From contig NZ_LMLZ01000020.1 of NCBI RefSeq assembly GCF_001422735.1, positions 541,433-605,432 on the forward strand: a stretch of 64,000 nucleotides of DNA, written 5' to 3'. This DNA comes from Acidovorax sp. Leaf78 (lineage in GTDB: Bacteria > Pseudomonadota > Gammaproteobacteria > Burkholderiales > Burkholderiaceae_C). The translations under genes and the position numbers were made by a program. The notes below the pieces were generated by a model that ran no database searches, was not told the origin of the DNA, and was given only the letters and a program-made list of their open reading frames with translations. Of the stretch, positions 19,695-29,094 are shown piece by piece (positions within the stretch are counted from its first letter, which is position 1; every line of letters starts with the position of its first letter).

Positions 19695-22028
19695 GTGAAA
19701 ATCCGTAACACCGTACTTGGAGCCGGGCTGTGGGTGGTTGCTGCGGGCGCCGGTGCACTCTCGCTTGGCGGCAGCAGAGGCACAGTGGTGTTGGGTGCGC
19801 CCCTCGATGTGTCGTTCGACGTGCAGCCGGACCCCGGCGCTGATGTCGCATCGTCGTGCGTGTCGGCCCAGGTGAAGGCCGGCGACACCCCCATCGGCGA
19901 CGCCAGGGTTCGCATCACGCCGCTGCCCGAGATGCGCGGCCGCTCGCCAGCCGTGCGTGTGCAGGCCAGTGTGGCCATCGATGAGCCTGTGCTCACCGTC
20001 ACGCTGTCTGCAGGCTGCAGCAGCAAGATCACCCGGACCTACACCTTTCTCTCCGAGCTGCCGGCCACCGTGGCGCGATCGACAAGCCCGGTCGATGTGG
20101 CCAGGCTGTCGTCCGCGCCCCTGAGCTCGTCGGACGCAGCACGCGCCGCAGCGGGTGCCAACGCTGCCGCAGCGCCCGGCGCTGGTACTGCAGCACAACG
20201 TGCATCCGCAGGCTCTGCACCCGATGCAGCGCCCAATACGACGCTAAATGCGGCGCCCAATGCTGCAGCCGGTACACCCCCCACCCGCGCCGCAGCGGCC
20301 AGCCGGCCTGTGGCGCCGCGTGCTGCCGCCAACCCCGCGCCGGCCCGCAGCGTGCCGTCGCGCCAGCCTGCCGCTGCAGCGCCCAAGGCCGCCGAGCGCT
20401 CACGCCTGGTCGTGGAGCCGCTGGACCTCTGGCTCGACCGCCCCGTGGCGTTGCGCACGTCCCCCGAGCTGCTGGTCACGCCGTCGGACCAACCCTCTGC
20501 ACAACGGGCCCAGGCCGCCGCCGTGTGGAAGGCGCTGAACGCGCAACCCGAAGACATCAACCAGGACGCGGACCGCCTGAAGGCGGTGGAGGCCGACATG
20601 GCCGCGCTGCGTGCCCAGGCCAGCCGCGACCGCGCCAGTGCCGCGCAGGTGCAGCAGCAACTGGAGCAGGCCCAGGAAGAGCGCTTCCCGGCGATGGTGG
20701 TGTATGTACTGGGCGGCCTGCTGGCCGCCGCGCTGCTGCTGGTGGCATGGGTGCTGGTGCGGCTGCGCACCAACTCCGAAAAGGCCATCCGCGACTGGCG
20801 CGATTCCGTCGCAGCGCTGGGCGGGCGCGACCCGGCACTTGCCGCCCGTGAAGCGGTGCTGGGCCTCACGCCCCATCCGGGCGATACCTGGTTGCCACCG
20901 GACACCACGCCCGGTGCCGCGCAGCAGGCGGGCCCTGCCGCGGCACCGCCTGCGCGCGGGCCCAAGCTGAGTTCTGGCGCCGCGCCGCTGGTGCCGTCGT
21001 TCGTGGACACCAATCCAGCACCCACTGCCACGGCGCCGACGCTGGCTAGAACATCGGGCGTCGCCCCTGCCATCGCACCCGCCGTGGCCACGGGCGCAGC
21101 CCCCGCGGTGGCTCCTGCGACTGCCAGCAAGACCGCATTGCACATCGTCAGCCCCGAAGAGCTGTTCGACATTCAGCAGCAGGCCGAGTTTTTCATCTCC
21201 GTGGGCGAGCACCACCAGGCCATCGAGGTGCTCAAGAAGCACATCGCAGAGCGCGGCGACGTCTCGCCGCTGGCTTACCTGGAGCTGCTGCGGCTGTACC
21301 ACACGCTGAGCCGGGTGGAAGAGTTCGCGCAGCTGCGAAAGCAGTTCATGCAGTCGTTCAATGCGCAGGTGCCGGAGTTCACCGGCTTTCACCGCACGGG
21401 GCGCATGCTGTACCACTACACCGATGCGCTCGCCGAGATCGAGGCGGAGTGGACGTCCCCTTCCGTGATGGCGCTGCTGGAGAAGTTTTTGTTCCGGCGC
21501 GATGGCGTAGGCGCCATCGAGCCCTTCGACATGGCCGCCTACGACGAGCTGCTGCTGTTGCTGGCCATCGCGCAGACCACCCCGGCTTCTGCACGGGGCG
21601 ATGCGGCGTCGCCACGCCAGCGCACCACGCCGCTGGCACCAGACCGCATGGACTCGGTGGTGATGCCCGAGCCGCCTGCACAGCCTGCCGCCAAGCGCGA
21701 CGACCTGCCGCTCGATTCGCTGGCGGCCAGCCTGGAGTTTGAATTTGACGAGTCGCTGCGCACGCCGCGCGCCGTGCAGCCACCAGAGCCGCCAGCGGCC
21801 ACGCGTCCCCCCGTGGTGGCGCCCGGCGTCGCGGTGGACACACGGGGCGCGCCGCTGGACCTGGACTTGTCCGAGCCTCCCCACCTCACCCTCAGCGACT
21901 TGCCGGCCGTGCCGGTCACTCCCCCTCCGCCATCGGGCGGGGCCGTCGGCTTTGGCATGGGCAACGACCTGATGGAACTGCGGCTGGAGCTGGAGCACAA
22001 GGAAAACTACCCCAAGGGCCGTCCCTGA
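19695..22028 (+). CDS. FimV-like membrane protein with C-terminal TPR region
   Basis: 777 residues from a GTG start. After a signal-like segment, residues 25-125 resemble the FimV N-terminal beta domain (LGGSRGTVVLGAPLDVSFDV and two conserved cysteines). A long Ala/Pro-rich disordered stretch follows, then a coiled coil, one transmembrane helix (about 333-357, MVVYVLGGLLAAALLLVAWV), another disordered linker, a TPR-like helical domain (about 480-620, EELFDIQQQAEFFISVGEHH) and a short conserved C-terminal helix. FimV family proteins organise the cell pole, type IV pili and secretion. No LysM domain is visible, unlike Pseudomonas FimV. It is monocistronic. Confidence 0.78.
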   Translation: MKIRNTVLGAGLWVVAAGAGALSLGGSRGTVVLGAPLDVSFDVQPDPGADVASSCVSAQVKAGDTPIGDARVRITPLPEMRGRSPAVRVQASVAIDEPVLTVTLSAGCSSKITRTYTFLSELPATVARSTSPVDVARLSSAPLSSSDAARAAAGANAAAAPGAGTAAQRASAGSAPDAAPNTTLNAAPNAAAGTPPTRAAAASRPVAPRAAANPAPARSVPSRQPAAAAPKAAERSRLVVEPLDLWLDRPVALRTSPELLVTPSDQPSAQRAQAAAVWKALNAQPEDINQDADRLKAVEADMAALRAQASRDRASAAQVQQQLEQAQEERFPAMVVYVLGGLLAAALLLVAWVLVRLRTNSEKAIRDWRDSVAALGGRDPALAAREAVLGLTPHPGDTWLPPDTTPGAAQQAGPAAAPPARGPKLSSGAAPLVPSFVDTNPAPTATAPTLARTSGVAPAIAPAVATGAAPAVAPATASKTALHIVSPEELFDIQQQAEFFISVGEHHQAIEVLKKHIAERGDVSPLAYLELLRLYHTLSRVEEFAQLRKQFMQSFNAQVPEFTGFHRTGRMLYHYTDALAEIEAEWTSPSVMALLEKFLFRRDGVGAIEPFDMAAYDELLLLLAIAQTTPASARGDAASPRQRTTPLAPDRMDSVVMPEPPAQPAAKRDDLPLDSLAASLEFEFDESLRTPRAVQPPEPPAATRPPVVAPGVAVDTRGAPLDLDLSEPPHLTLSDLPAVPVTPPPPSGGAVGFGMGNDLMELRLELEHKENYPKGRP

Positions 22029-22221
22029 GCCTGAGGGGCTGACGGTGCGGGGCTGAAGGCTCGCTGGCCTGTGCTGGGTGCAGCGCACACCGGGCTGGAG
22101 CGCGCTACTGGGCATAGGTTCAGCGGCCCAGCAGTTCAGCAGCTTGGTAATCTATCCATGCCGCTCCAGCGGGCGATATACCCAACGCCGCCGCGGGCCG
22201 CAGCCCGCAGGGCCCTCTGGT

Positions 22222-23145
22222 TCAGGCGGCGCCGCCTGCCACCTGCATCGCGCGCATCAGCGCTGTGGCTTCGGCCTCCGGGTCGGGCGCATTGACCAGC
22301 GCTCTCACCACCGCGATCGACCCCACGCCGGTCGCCAGGACCTCCGCGAACTGACCGGCGCCAATGCCGCCGATGGCCACCTGCGGGTAGTGGCGCAGCA
22401 GCCGCGCGTACACGCCCAGGCGGCCCACGCCCTGGGGCGCGGTGGCCATCTTCTTGAGCGTGGTGGGGAACACGGCGCCCATGGCGATGTAGCTCGGGCC
22501 CACGGCATCCGCGCGCACCATTTCGGCATAGCCATGGGTGCTCACGCCCAGGCGCAGGCCGGACGCGCGCAGGGCCTGCAGGTCGGCCGCGCTGAGCGCA
22601 TCCAGGTCTTCCTGGCCCAGGTGGATGCCGTAGGCACCCGCGGCGATGGCCGCCTGCCAGTGGTCGTTGATGAACAGCAGCGCGGACGTGCCCAGCACGG
22701 CCTGCACGGCGGCCCGCACTTCGCGGTCGATGGCCGCCGCGTCGTCGGACTTGAAGCGCAGTTGCACCGTGGGCACGCCCGCGCGGGCCATGCGGCCCAC
22801 CCAGTCGGCGTCGGGCAGCACGGCGTACAGGCCCAGGTGCTGCGGGCAGGGGGCGAATGCCTGCGCGCGCGGCACGGGCTGCAGGTCAAAGTCCTCGGGC
22901 GCGTCGGGCCAGATTTCGGGCTGCACGGCGCCGGTGCGCTCGGTGCGGGCCTGCCAGGCCTGCGCCACGCATTCGGCGTCGTGGGCAATGAAACCCAGCG
23001 TGCTGCAGGCCTGCAGTGCCGCCAGATAGGCCGGGTCCTGCCGGGTGGGGGCAGGCGCCGCCTGGGGCGCAAAGCCCGCGAAGGTGGCGGCGTGGTGCGC
23101 AACGATCTGTTGCGCCAGGGCTTTCGTATCAAGCATCTTGAGCAT
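22222..23145 (-). CDS. thiE: Thiamine phosphate synthase with N-terminal extension
   Basis: 307 residues. The catalytic TIM barrel starts about residue 105 ([15 protein letters not shown]) and shows [40 protein letters not shown] and VAIGGI, all ThiE features that join HMP-PP to thiazole phosphate. The first ~100 residues form an extra helical domain that E. coli ThiE lacks and that I cannot name. ATG at 23145 overlaps the end of thiG by 17 bp; ATG at 23136 is an alternative. Last gene of the thiO-thiS-thiG-thiE operon. Confidence 0.88.
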   Translation of the reverse strand: MLKMLDTKALAQQIVAHHAATFAGFAPQAAPAPTRQDPAYLAALQACSTLGFIAHDAECVAQAWQARTERTGAVQPEIWPDAPEDFDLQPVPRAQAFAPCPQHLGLYAVLPDADWVGRMARAGVPTVQLRFKSDDAAAIDREVRAAVQAVLGTSALLFINDHWQAAIAAGAYGIHLGQEDLDALSAADLQALRASGLRLGVSTHGYAEMVRADAVGPSYIAMGAVFPTTLKKMATAPQGVGRLGVYARLLRHYPQVAIGGIGAGQFAEVLATGVGSIAVVRALVNAPDPEAEATALMRAMQVAGGAA

Positions 23146-23941
23146 GGTGCCAAAAAGGGGTGCCCAGCACGGGCGTGCTGGGCTGGGCGGCATCCTGCGC
23201 CGACATGGCGCCGGCCCGGCGCGCGGTGCGCCCGGCGTTCACCGCGTCGGCAAACGCGCCGGCCATGGCCACCGGGTCTTGCGCCAGGGCGACGGCGGTG
23301 TTCAGCAGCACGCCGTCGTAGCCCCATTCCATCACTTGGCAGGCGTGCGACGGCAGGCCCAGCCCGGCGTCCACCAGCATGGGCACGTTCAGCCGCTCGC
23401 GCAGCGTCTGCAGCGCATACGGGTTGACGGGGCCGCGCCCGGTGCCGATGGGCGCGGCCCAGGGCATGACGGCCTGGCAGCCCACGTCCACCAGGCGCTG
23501 GCACAGCACCAGGTCTTCGGTGCAGTAGGGCAGCACCTGAAAACCTTCCTTGATGAGGTGTTCGGCCACGCCCACCAGGTTGAGCGTGTCGGGCTGCAGG
23601 GTGTAGTCGTCGCCGATCAGCTCCAGCTTGATCCACGGCGTGTCGAACACCTCGCGCGCCATCTGCGCGGTGGTGATGGCCTCTTGCGCGCTGTGGCAGC
23701 CGGCGGTGTTGGGCAGCACCGGCACGTTGAGCTTGCGCAGCAGCTCCCAGAAGCTGTTGCCGCTCTCGGCCGGGTTGCTGCCCTGGCGGCGCAGCGACGC
23801 CGTGACCATGGCCGGCTGCGCGCGCTGCACGGCGGCCTCCAGCACGGCGGGCGAGGGGTAGCGGGAGGTGCCCAGCAGCAGCCGGCTGGCAAACTGCTGG
23901 CCGTACAGCACCAGGGGGTCGTGGGGCGTCGGGGTGGTCAT
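23129..23941 (-). CDS. thiG: Thiazole synthase
   Basis: 270 residues. ThiG builds the thiazole ring from deoxyxylulose phosphate, dehydroglycine and sulfur carried on ThiS. The Schiff-base lysine is K105 in [38 protein letters not shown] and the phosphate-binding loops near LVDAGLG match the family. It follows thiS after an 80-bp gap filled by a short repeat and overlaps thiE. With ThiO upstream, glycine oxidation rather than ThiH supplies dehydroglycine. Confidence 0.95.
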   Translation of the reverse strand: MTTPTPHDPLVLYGQQFASRLLLGTSRYPSPAVLEAAVQRAQPAMVTASLRRQGSNPAESGNSFWELLRKLNVPVLPNTAGCHSAQEAITTAQMAREVFDTPWIKLELIGDDYTLQPDTLNLVGVAEHLIKEGFQVLPYCTEDLVLCQRLVDVGCQAVMPWAAPIGTGRGPVNPYALQTLRERLNVPMLVDAGLGLPSHACQVMEWGYDGVLLNTAVALAQDPVAMAGAFADAVNAGRTARRAGAMSAQDAAQPSTPVLGTPFWHHAQDA

Positions 23942-23944
23942 GTC

Positions 23945-23996
23945 TGTACTATGAATTTGATAGCTGTTGGCGCTTGCTGGATCAGCGGTAGGGGCC
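23945..23996 (-). repeat. Family R palindromic repeat, copy 5, inside the thi operon
   Basis: Read on the minus strand it runs CCCCTACCGCTGATCCAGC, AAGCGCCAACAGCTATCAAA, TTCATAG, the same plan as copies at 12044 and 26652. It fills the gap between thiS and thiG. Confidence 0.65.
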
Positions 23997-24021
23997 GATT
24001 TTGCTCGAATTTGAGGGTGGA

Positions 24022-24219
24022 TCAGCCCCCCGTCACGGGCGAGATGACCTCCACCCGGTCGCCCGGCTGCAGCGTGTGGGCGGCATAACGTGTGTTGGGC
24101 ACAAAGGTGGTGTTCACCGCCACGGCGAACGGGGGCCGCGCGGCGATGGCGGCCACGGCGTCGGCCACGGTGGCGCCCTCGGGCAGGTCGTGCGGGGTCT
24201 GGTTGATGGAGATGTTCAT
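24022..24219 (-). CDS. thiS: Sulfur carrier protein ThiS
   Basis: 65 residues with a ubiquitin-like pattern ([20 protein letters not shown] ... [14 protein letters not shown]) ending in the Gly-Gly needed for adenylation and thiocarboxylation. Its start overlaps the end of thiO by 4 bp (ATGA), so translation is coupled. It donates sulfur to ThiG; the activating ThiF is not in the window. Confidence 0.93.
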   Translation of the reverse strand: MNISINQTPHDLPEGATVADAVAAIAARPPFAVAVNTTFVPNTRYAAHTLQPGDRVEVISPVTGG

Positions 24220-25358
24220 GCGATGGCGCGGGCTGCTGATTCTGTGGCGCCGGCCGGGCCCTGTGGGGTGGGCTCCAGGTCCAGCGTCAGGTCAAAACGT
24301 TGCGAAAGCTGCGATTGTCCCGCGTTCAGCACCTCCAGCGTCACATCCAGCAGGGCGGGCGCGATCATGAAGCCGTGGCGGTACAGGCCGTTGATCTCCA
24401 GCACGCCGGGACGCGGCTGGCGGATAGCGGGCAGGTTGTCGGGCAAGGTGGGGCGGCACTGCGTGGCCAACTCCAGAATACGGCCTTCGCCAAAACCCGG
24501 GTGCACGGCGTAGGCGGCAGACAGCAGCTCCAGCGTGGAGCGCACGCTGGCAGGCGACAGGTCGTCAGACTCGATCTCGGTGGCGCCGATGACGAACAGG
24601 TGGTCTTCCTTCGGCGCGATGTAGATGGGGTAGCGCGGGTGCACGAGCCGCGTGGGGCGCTGCAGCGTCACGTCGGGGGCGTGGATGCGCGCCACTTCGC
24701 CGCGAACGCCGCGCAGCGCGGCCCACTGGGGCCGGGCGCCCAGGCCGCGGCAGTCGAGCACCCAGTCGGGCTGGCCCGGCTGGCCGGGGGCAAAGGCGTC
24801 GGGCGAGCGGGGTGCGTGCCAGTGGGTGCGCACTGCCAGCCGCTGCATCTCCACCACCAGGGCGGCGAGCAGCTGGCGGTTGTCCAGCTGGCCTTCGCCG
24901 GGCAGGTACAGGCCCTGCGCAAACCGGTGGGCCAGCGTGGGCTCGGCCTGGGCCAGGCCGGTGGCATCGAGCTTTTGCAGGCTGGGCAGCTCCGGCACGG
25001 TGCGCTGGTTGGTCTCCAGCTGGCGCGTCAGGCGCTGGGCCTCGGCGGCATCCTGACGGTGCCAGACGATGAGGGTGCCCGCCTGCTGGAAGAACACCGG
25101 CTCGGCCAGCGGCGCCAGCAGCTGAGGCCAGCGGGTGAGGGCGTGGTGGCCCATGCGCACCACGCCGGGCTCGGTGATGGCCGATTCGGCCAGGGGCGCC
25201 AGCATGGCCGCCGCCACGGTGGCGGCCGAGCCTTCGGCGGCCGGGCCGCCGGCGTCGTAGATGTCGACACGGTGCCCCTGGCGGGCCAGCTCCACGGCCA
25301 GAAGACGGCCCATGAGGCCTGCGCCCAGGATGGCAAAGGAAGAGGGTGACAGGGGCAT
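24216..25358 (-). CDS. thiO: Glycine oxidase ThiO (FAD-dependent)
   Basis: 380 residues of the DAO/glycine oxidase fold. The FAD-binding segment [20 protein letters not shown] is at the N terminus, and the C-terminal FAD/substrate loop includes [17 protein letters not shown]. It oxidises glycine to dehydroglycine for ThiG. First gene of the thiO-S-G-E operon, 90 nt downstream of a TPP riboswitch, so expression should fall when thiamine pyrophosphate is plentiful. Confidence 0.92.
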   Translation of the reverse strand: MPLSPSSFAILGAGLMGRLLAVELARQGHRVDIYDAGGPAAEGSAATVAAAMLAPLAESAITEPGVVRMGHHALTRWPQLLAPLAEPVFFQQAGTLIVWHRQDAAEAQRLTRQLETNQRTVPELPSLQKLDATGLAQAEPTLAHRFAQGLYLPGEGQLDNRQLLAALVVEMQRLAVRTHWHAPRSPDAFAPGQPGQPDWVLDCRGLGARPQWAALRGVRGEVARIHAPDVTLQRPTRLVHPRYPIYIAPKEDHLFVIGATEIESDDLSPASVRSTLELLSAAYAVHPGFGEGRILELATQCRPTLPDNLPAIRQPRPGVLEINGLYRHGFMIAPALLDVTLEVLNAGQSQLSQRFDLTLDLEPTPQGPAGATESAARAIA

Positions 25359-25447
25359 AGGCGATTCGTGTGTCCGTGGGCTGCAGGCCAGGCGCGACGA
25401 CAGTGCGAGCCAGGGTGCAAGGACAAAACGGGGCTGTGCCGTTGGTG

Positions 25448-25581
25448 GAAACTCCCCACGCCAGCATGACCTGGATCGGGTAGCGGGGCGGTTGCATGCC
25501 GGTGGCGATGCGGGGCCCCAGGGTATTTCTCAGTCCCCTTGCCGGCCATGCATCCATGACCGGGCGGGACACCCCTGTTTC
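25448..25581 (-). promoter_or_regulatory. TPP riboswitch upstream of thiOSGE
   Basis: Minus-strand RNA shows the thi-box landmarks in order: P1 GAAAC / GUUUC, AGGGGUGUCCC, the pyrimidine-sensing CUGAGAAAUACCC (about 25533-25521), then CCCGAUCCAGGUCAUGCUGG and CGUGGGG for P4/P5. By hand folding, J2/4 carries a 40-nt insertion (25520-25481) that can itself pair (GGGGC with GCCCC, GCAU with AUGC); the usual J2/4 is a few bases. Control of thiO translation or termination is inferred. Confidence 0.9.
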
Positions 25582-25655
25582 GTCCGGAAAAATCAATTAC
25601 AGCACATCCCTCTGCCGCGCCTTTTTGATGTGGCGCATAGGCCATAATTTTTGCC

Positions 25656-26507
25656 ATGACATCTTCGACTCAGGCGCCCCCCGCGGCGCGGCGCTACGCA
25701 CGCGTGCTTTCCATTGCCGGCTCGGACAGCGGCGGCGGGGCGGGCATCCAGGCCGACCTCAAGACCTTCAGCGCCCTGGGCTGCTACGGCATGACGGCGA
25801 TCACCGCCATCACCGCGCAGAACACCTGCGGCGTCACCGGCATCCACGGCATTCCGCCCGAGATGCTCAAGGCCCAGATCGACGCGGTGGTGCAGGACAT
25901 CGGCGTGGATGCGGTCAAGATCGGCATGCTGCATTCGCCCGAGGTGGTGCGCGTGGTGGCCGACGCCATCCGCACCTACCAGCTGCCGCACGTGGTGCTG
26001 GACCCTGTCATGGTGGCCACCAGCGGCGACCGGCTGATCGCGCAGGAGACGGTGGGCGTGCTGGTCCAGGAGCTGTTCCCGCTGGCCGAGGTGATCACCC
26101 CCAACCTGGACGAGGCCGGCTGGCTGCTGGGCCGCACGATCGAGGGTGTGGATGCGTTGCAGGGCGCGGTGGATGGCCTGCTGGCGCTGGGCGCGCCCGC
26201 CGCGCTGCTCAAGGGCGGGCACTTGCCCGGCGACTGGGTGGTGGACCTGCTGGGCACGCGCGGCGGCGTGGCGCAGCGGCTTGAATCAGCGCGCATCGCC
26301 ACGCACAACGGCCACGGCACGGGCTGTACGCTGTCGTCCGCCATTGCCGCGCACCTGGCGCTGGGCCTGCCGCTGCAGCAGGCGGTGGAGCGCGCCCGCA
26401 GCTACATCCTGGGCGCCATCGCCGCCGGTGCCGACGTGCACACGGGCAAGGGACATGGCCCGCTGAACCACGGTTATGCGCCGGTGCCGCAGGTCGTGGT
26501 TTATTGA
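25656..26507 (+). CDS. thiD: Hydroxymethylpyrimidine/phosphomethylpyrimidine kinase
   Basis: 283 residues, ribokinase fold. The substrate loop SIAGSDSGGGAGIQADLKTF is near the N terminus, and the anion-hole motif HNGHGTGCTLSSAIAAHLAL is near residue 215. It phosphorylates HMP to HMP-P and HMP-PP, the partner of ThiE. Transcribed divergently from the riboswitch-controlled thiO operon with only 75 bp between them, and no riboswitch of its own is visible. Confidence 0.95.
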   Translation: MTSSTQAPPAARRYARVLSIAGSDSGGGAGIQADLKTFSALGCYGMTAITAITAQNTCGVTGIHGIPPEMLKAQIDAVVQDIGVDAVKIGMLHSPEVVRVVADAIRTYQLPHVVLDPVMVATSGDRLIAQETVGVLVQELFPLAEVITPNLDEAGWLLGRTIEGVDALQGAVDGLLALGAPAALLKGGHLPGDWVVDLLGTRGGVAQRLESARIATHNGHGTGCTLSSAIAAHLALGLPLQQAVERARSYILGAIAAGADVHTGKGHGPLNHGYAPVPQVVVY

Positions 26508-26520
26508 TTCGGCGTTCTTC

Positions 26521-26600
26521 AACTTGAATCGTTCACGCTGAGCTTGTCGAAGCGCCGCGCAAGGCTTCGACAAGCTCAGCCCGAACGGTTTGTTCAAGTT
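26521..26600. repeat. REP-like inverted repeat, copy 1
   Basis: Outer arms AACTTGAA / TTCAAGTT and inner arms CACGCTGAGCTTGTCGAAGC / GCTTCGACAAGCTCAGCCCG around a short spacer. The same TTCGACAAGCTCAGC core recurs at 35868-35955. It lies between the convergent thiD and cytX genes and may end transcription from both sides. Confidence 0.75.
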
Positions 26601-26651
26601 AAATAAAAGATGCCGCAGCAATGGGGATGGTGCGGGACTGATGTATGGCTT

Positions 26652-26705
26652 TTAGGCTGCTACCGCTTGTCCATCAAGCGGTAGCAGCTATGAATTTGGT
26701 AGCAA
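26652..26705 (+). repeat. Family R palindromic repeat, copy 2
   Basis: The most perfect copy: GCTGCTACCGCTTG (26656-26669), a 5-base loop, CAAGCGGTAGCAGC (26675-26688), then TATGAATTTGGTAGC. The 14-bp arms match exactly. Confidence 0.75.
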
Positions 26706-26746
26706 CGCCAGGGTGAAGGCGTTGCAGGCATCGCCAGGCTCGCAGG

Positions 26747-28030
26747 TCAGGCAGCGCGCGGCCGTGTGGCCAGCGCCAGCACAAAGCTGAACGCCAGCGC
26801 CGGCAGTGCCGACCCGGCCCCGGGCACCACTTGCGGGGCCAGGTGGTACACCGCGATGCCCAGCACCCAGATGGCCACCGGCGCCGCATTCACGCGGCGC
26901 GCATTGGCCAGCAGTGCGGGCGCGTTGGCGCCGAATGCCAGGCGCCCCAGGATCACGCCGAACAGCGGCACGAACACCGAACTGAGCAGCAGCAGGAAGG
27001 GCTCCAGGCTGTGCATGGGCAGCACCAGCGCGAGGGCGGTGCACACGGCCGCCACGCCCAGGCCCCAGCGGCGCACGCTCCAGCGCGGCAGCAGGCTGTG
27101 GGCCGACACCGCGCCCGAGTACGTGTCGCCATAGGCGTTGTCCACCTCGTCGATGAGGATCAGCGACAGTGCGATCAGCCCGCCCTGGGCCAGCAGCAGC
27201 GCCTGCACCAGGTCCTTGCTGGGCAGCGTCAACGCCACCAGCACGCCCAGGGTGTAGCACCACATGTTGGCCAGCGCGTAGCCCAGCCAGGTGCCGCGCA
27301 GCGCAGCGCCGCCGCTCTTGCCGTGGCGCGCGTAGTCGGCCACCAGCGGCAGCCACGAGATCGGCATCGCGATCACCAGGTCCAGCGCGGGCAGCACGCC
27401 CATGCCGCCTTCGCCCTTGCGCGTCCACAGCGCTTCAAAACCCTGGGCCTGCGCCAGCGACAAGAACTGCCACGACAGCCACAGCAGCGACAGCACCACC
27501 AGCGGCAGCGCCACGCGGGCGATCACCTTGCGCACCAGCTGCACCATCGATCCGCTGATGAGCAGCATCACCACGCCGCCCCACAGCAGCGTCGCCAGCA
27601 CGGGCCAGTGCGCTCCGGCCATGGTGCCGGACTGCTGGCCGATGGCCACGGTGGCATCGCGCATCACCACCAGCTCGAACGTGCCCCAGCCCACCAGCTG
27701 CACGATGTTCAGGATGATCGGCAGGCTGGCGAACGTGCGGCCGTACACCGCATGCATCAGCCCGGCGCTGGCCAGGCCGCTGTCGCAGCCGAGCTTGGCC
27801 ACCCAGCCCAGCAGGCCTGCGCCCACGATGGAGCCGCAGACAATGGCGATCAGCGCCTCTTGCGTGCCCAGCGCGGGCATCAGGTACGCGCCCACCTGCA
27901 TGACCAAAAGGCCCACACCCAGGCTGAACCAGAGCGAGGCATGGTCGTGCCACTGGAAGACGCGGCGGTCGGGGGCAACGGGGGCCAGCGCTTCGTTGGT
28001 GGCAGCGGGCGCGGCGGTGTGGACAGGCAT
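26747..28030 (-). CDS. cytX: Putative hydroxymethylpyrimidine transporter CytX (NCS1 family)
   Basis: 427 residues with about 12 hydrophobic helices, NCS1/CodB-like (SLGVGLLVMQVGAYLMPALG, LVIAMPISWLPLVADYARHG, ILIDEVDNAYGDTYSGAVSA). The ATG at 28030 has GGAG about 6 bases upstream; longer reading frames run into the riboswitch. CytX transporters import thiamine pyrimidine precursors, which fits a TPP riboswitch about 100 nt upstream and thiD next door. Imported HMP would feed ThiD and ThiE. Confidence 0.87.
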   Translation of the reverse strand: MPVHTAAPAATNEALAPVAPDRRVFQWHDHASLWFSLGVGLLVMQVGAYLMPALGTQEALIAIVCGSIVGAGLLGWVAKLGCDSGLASAGLMHAVYGRTFASLPIILNIVQLVGWGTFELVVMRDATVAIGQQSGTMAGAHWPVLATLLWGGVVMLLISGSMVQLVRKVIARVALPLVVLSLLWLSWQFLSLAQAQGFEALWTRKGEGGMGVLPALDLVIAMPISWLPLVADYARHGKSGGAALRGTWLGYALANMWCYTLGVLVALTLPSKDLVQALLLAQGGLIALSLILIDEVDNAYGDTYSGAVSAHSLLPRWSVRRWGLGVAAVCTALALVLPMHSLEPFLLLLSSVFVPLFGVILGRLAFGANAPALLANARRVNAAPVAIWVLGIAVYHLAPQVVPGAGSALPALAFSFVLALATRPRAA

Positions 28031-28127
28031 GGAGGGCTCCGTAGACAGACAGGCATACAGAGCAGGGGCGGCCCGGGTGGCTGGCGCCCCGCAGCGCAAG
28101 GGGTGCAGGGCGTGGCGTCGTCGGACT

Positions 28128-28246
28128 TGGCTTCCCTGCGCGAGGATGATCTCACGCACACAGCCGTCAGGCGATCGGACGGCGGGTGTGCAACAGGTTC
28201 AAAGGGTGTGATCTCAGCCCCGCGCTCGGCGGGACACCCCTAGCAT
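28128..28246 (-). promoter_or_regulatory. TPP riboswitch upstream of cytX
   Basis: Minus-strand RNA contains AGGGGUGUCCCGCC, GGCUGAGAUCACACCC, the canonical UUUGAACCUG, then P5 GUGAG AUCAUC CUCGC and CAGGGAAGC. P4 is CCUG (28197-28194) with CAGG (28138-28135). Between P4 and P5 an extra hairpin (28191-28156) is inserted: GCACAC and GCCGUC pair with GUGUGC and GACGGC. This replaces the usual GAU of J4/5. Confidence 0.88.
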
Positions 28247-28389
28247 TGCCGCCCGAAGGCAGCGGCGCGATTGTGCCACGCGGAAACGGTCGGTTACGAC
28301 CGGGGCGGCAAAGGCGAAGGGTGTGGGCGCGGGAGGAAGAATTACCCATCGCACGCGAAGCCCCTCGCAACCATCAGCCCTTCGAAGCA

Positions 28390-29085
28390 TCAGCCCTTGA
28401 CTTGCGCCCCCGCCAGCAGGGCCTGCAGTGCGGCACGCAGCACGCCCGTGCCTTCCTCCGCACTGAGCAAGCCCGCGCTCACGAAGGCGCCGTTGACCAG
28501 CACTGCCAGCTGGGCGGCCAACTGGTCAGGCCGGGGAGCGCCCAGCCGCTCTGCGATCTCATGCAGTCTTTGGCGCAGCGCCTGCATGTGCCGCTGCGAT
28601 ACCAGGCGCGCGGGGTGGTCCTGCTCGGCAAATTCTGCCGCCACGTTGATCTGCGGGCAGCCGCGATAGTTCGAGCGTGCCAGGCGCTCGCCGATCCAGC
28701 CCATGTGGGCGTTGAGCTCGCCCGCTGGGTCGTCGCGGAACTGCTCCGCCACACCATCCCAGGTAGCCCAGAAGTCCACATCCTCCCGCTCCAGAAACGC
28801 CACGATGAGGTCGTCCTTGGTGGGGAAGTAGCGGTACAGGCTGGTCTTGGCGACCTCGGCCTCCAGCACCACCAGGTCCACCCCCACGGCGCGCACGCCG
28901 CGTTCGTAGAACAGCCGGGAGGCCGTGTCCAGGATGCGGCTGCGCACATCGGCGCCGTCGCTGGCGGCCGCCTTGGCAGCGCGCCTGGGCGCTGGGCGGG
29001 TGGGAGCGGCTGTGGCGCTTGCGCTGGCGTCCACCGACGGGAAACCCCGGCCGGCAACGGATTCAGACATTTTTGCGTTGGGCAT
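28390..29085 (-). CDS. TetR-family transcription repressor
   Basis: 231 residues. A ~45-residue Ala/Ser-rich disordered N terminus precedes the helix-turn-helix (about 48-95, SRILDTASRLFYERGVRAVG ... VAKTSLYRYFPTKDDLI). The C-terminal ligand domain is of the type often found beside oxidoreductases. Its gene is divergent from the saccharopine-dehydrogenase-like gene, and the 86-bp gap holds a double operator, so it most likely represses both itself and that gene. ATG at 29070 is an alternative start. Confidence 0.88.
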   Translation of the reverse strand: MPNAKMSESVAGRGFPSVDASASATAAPTRPAPRRAAKAAASDGADVRSRILDTASRLFYERGVRAVGVDLVVLEAEVAKTSLYRYFPTKDDLIVAFLEREDVDFWATWDGVAEQFRDDPAGELNAHMGWIGERLARSNYRGCPQINVAAEFAEQDHPARLVSQRHMQALRQRLHEIAERLGAPRPDQLAAQLAVLVNGAFVSAGLLSAEEGTGVLRAALQALLAGAQVKG

Positions 29086-29094
29086 GTTGACAAT

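Noticed and set aside
20400..22115. Long minus-strand frame opposite the FimV-like gene
   Set aside because: His/Gln/Arg-rich shadow composition; the plus-strand protein has domain structure and a signal segment.
24565..25596. Minus-strand frame that overlaps thiO and continues through the riboswitch
   Set aside because: It is a different frame of thiO plus the TPP aptamer, with no protein-like pattern.
28031..28159. N-terminal extension of cytX
   Set aside because: It reads through the riboswitch end; the internal ATG has a good ribosome binding site and starts the family homology.
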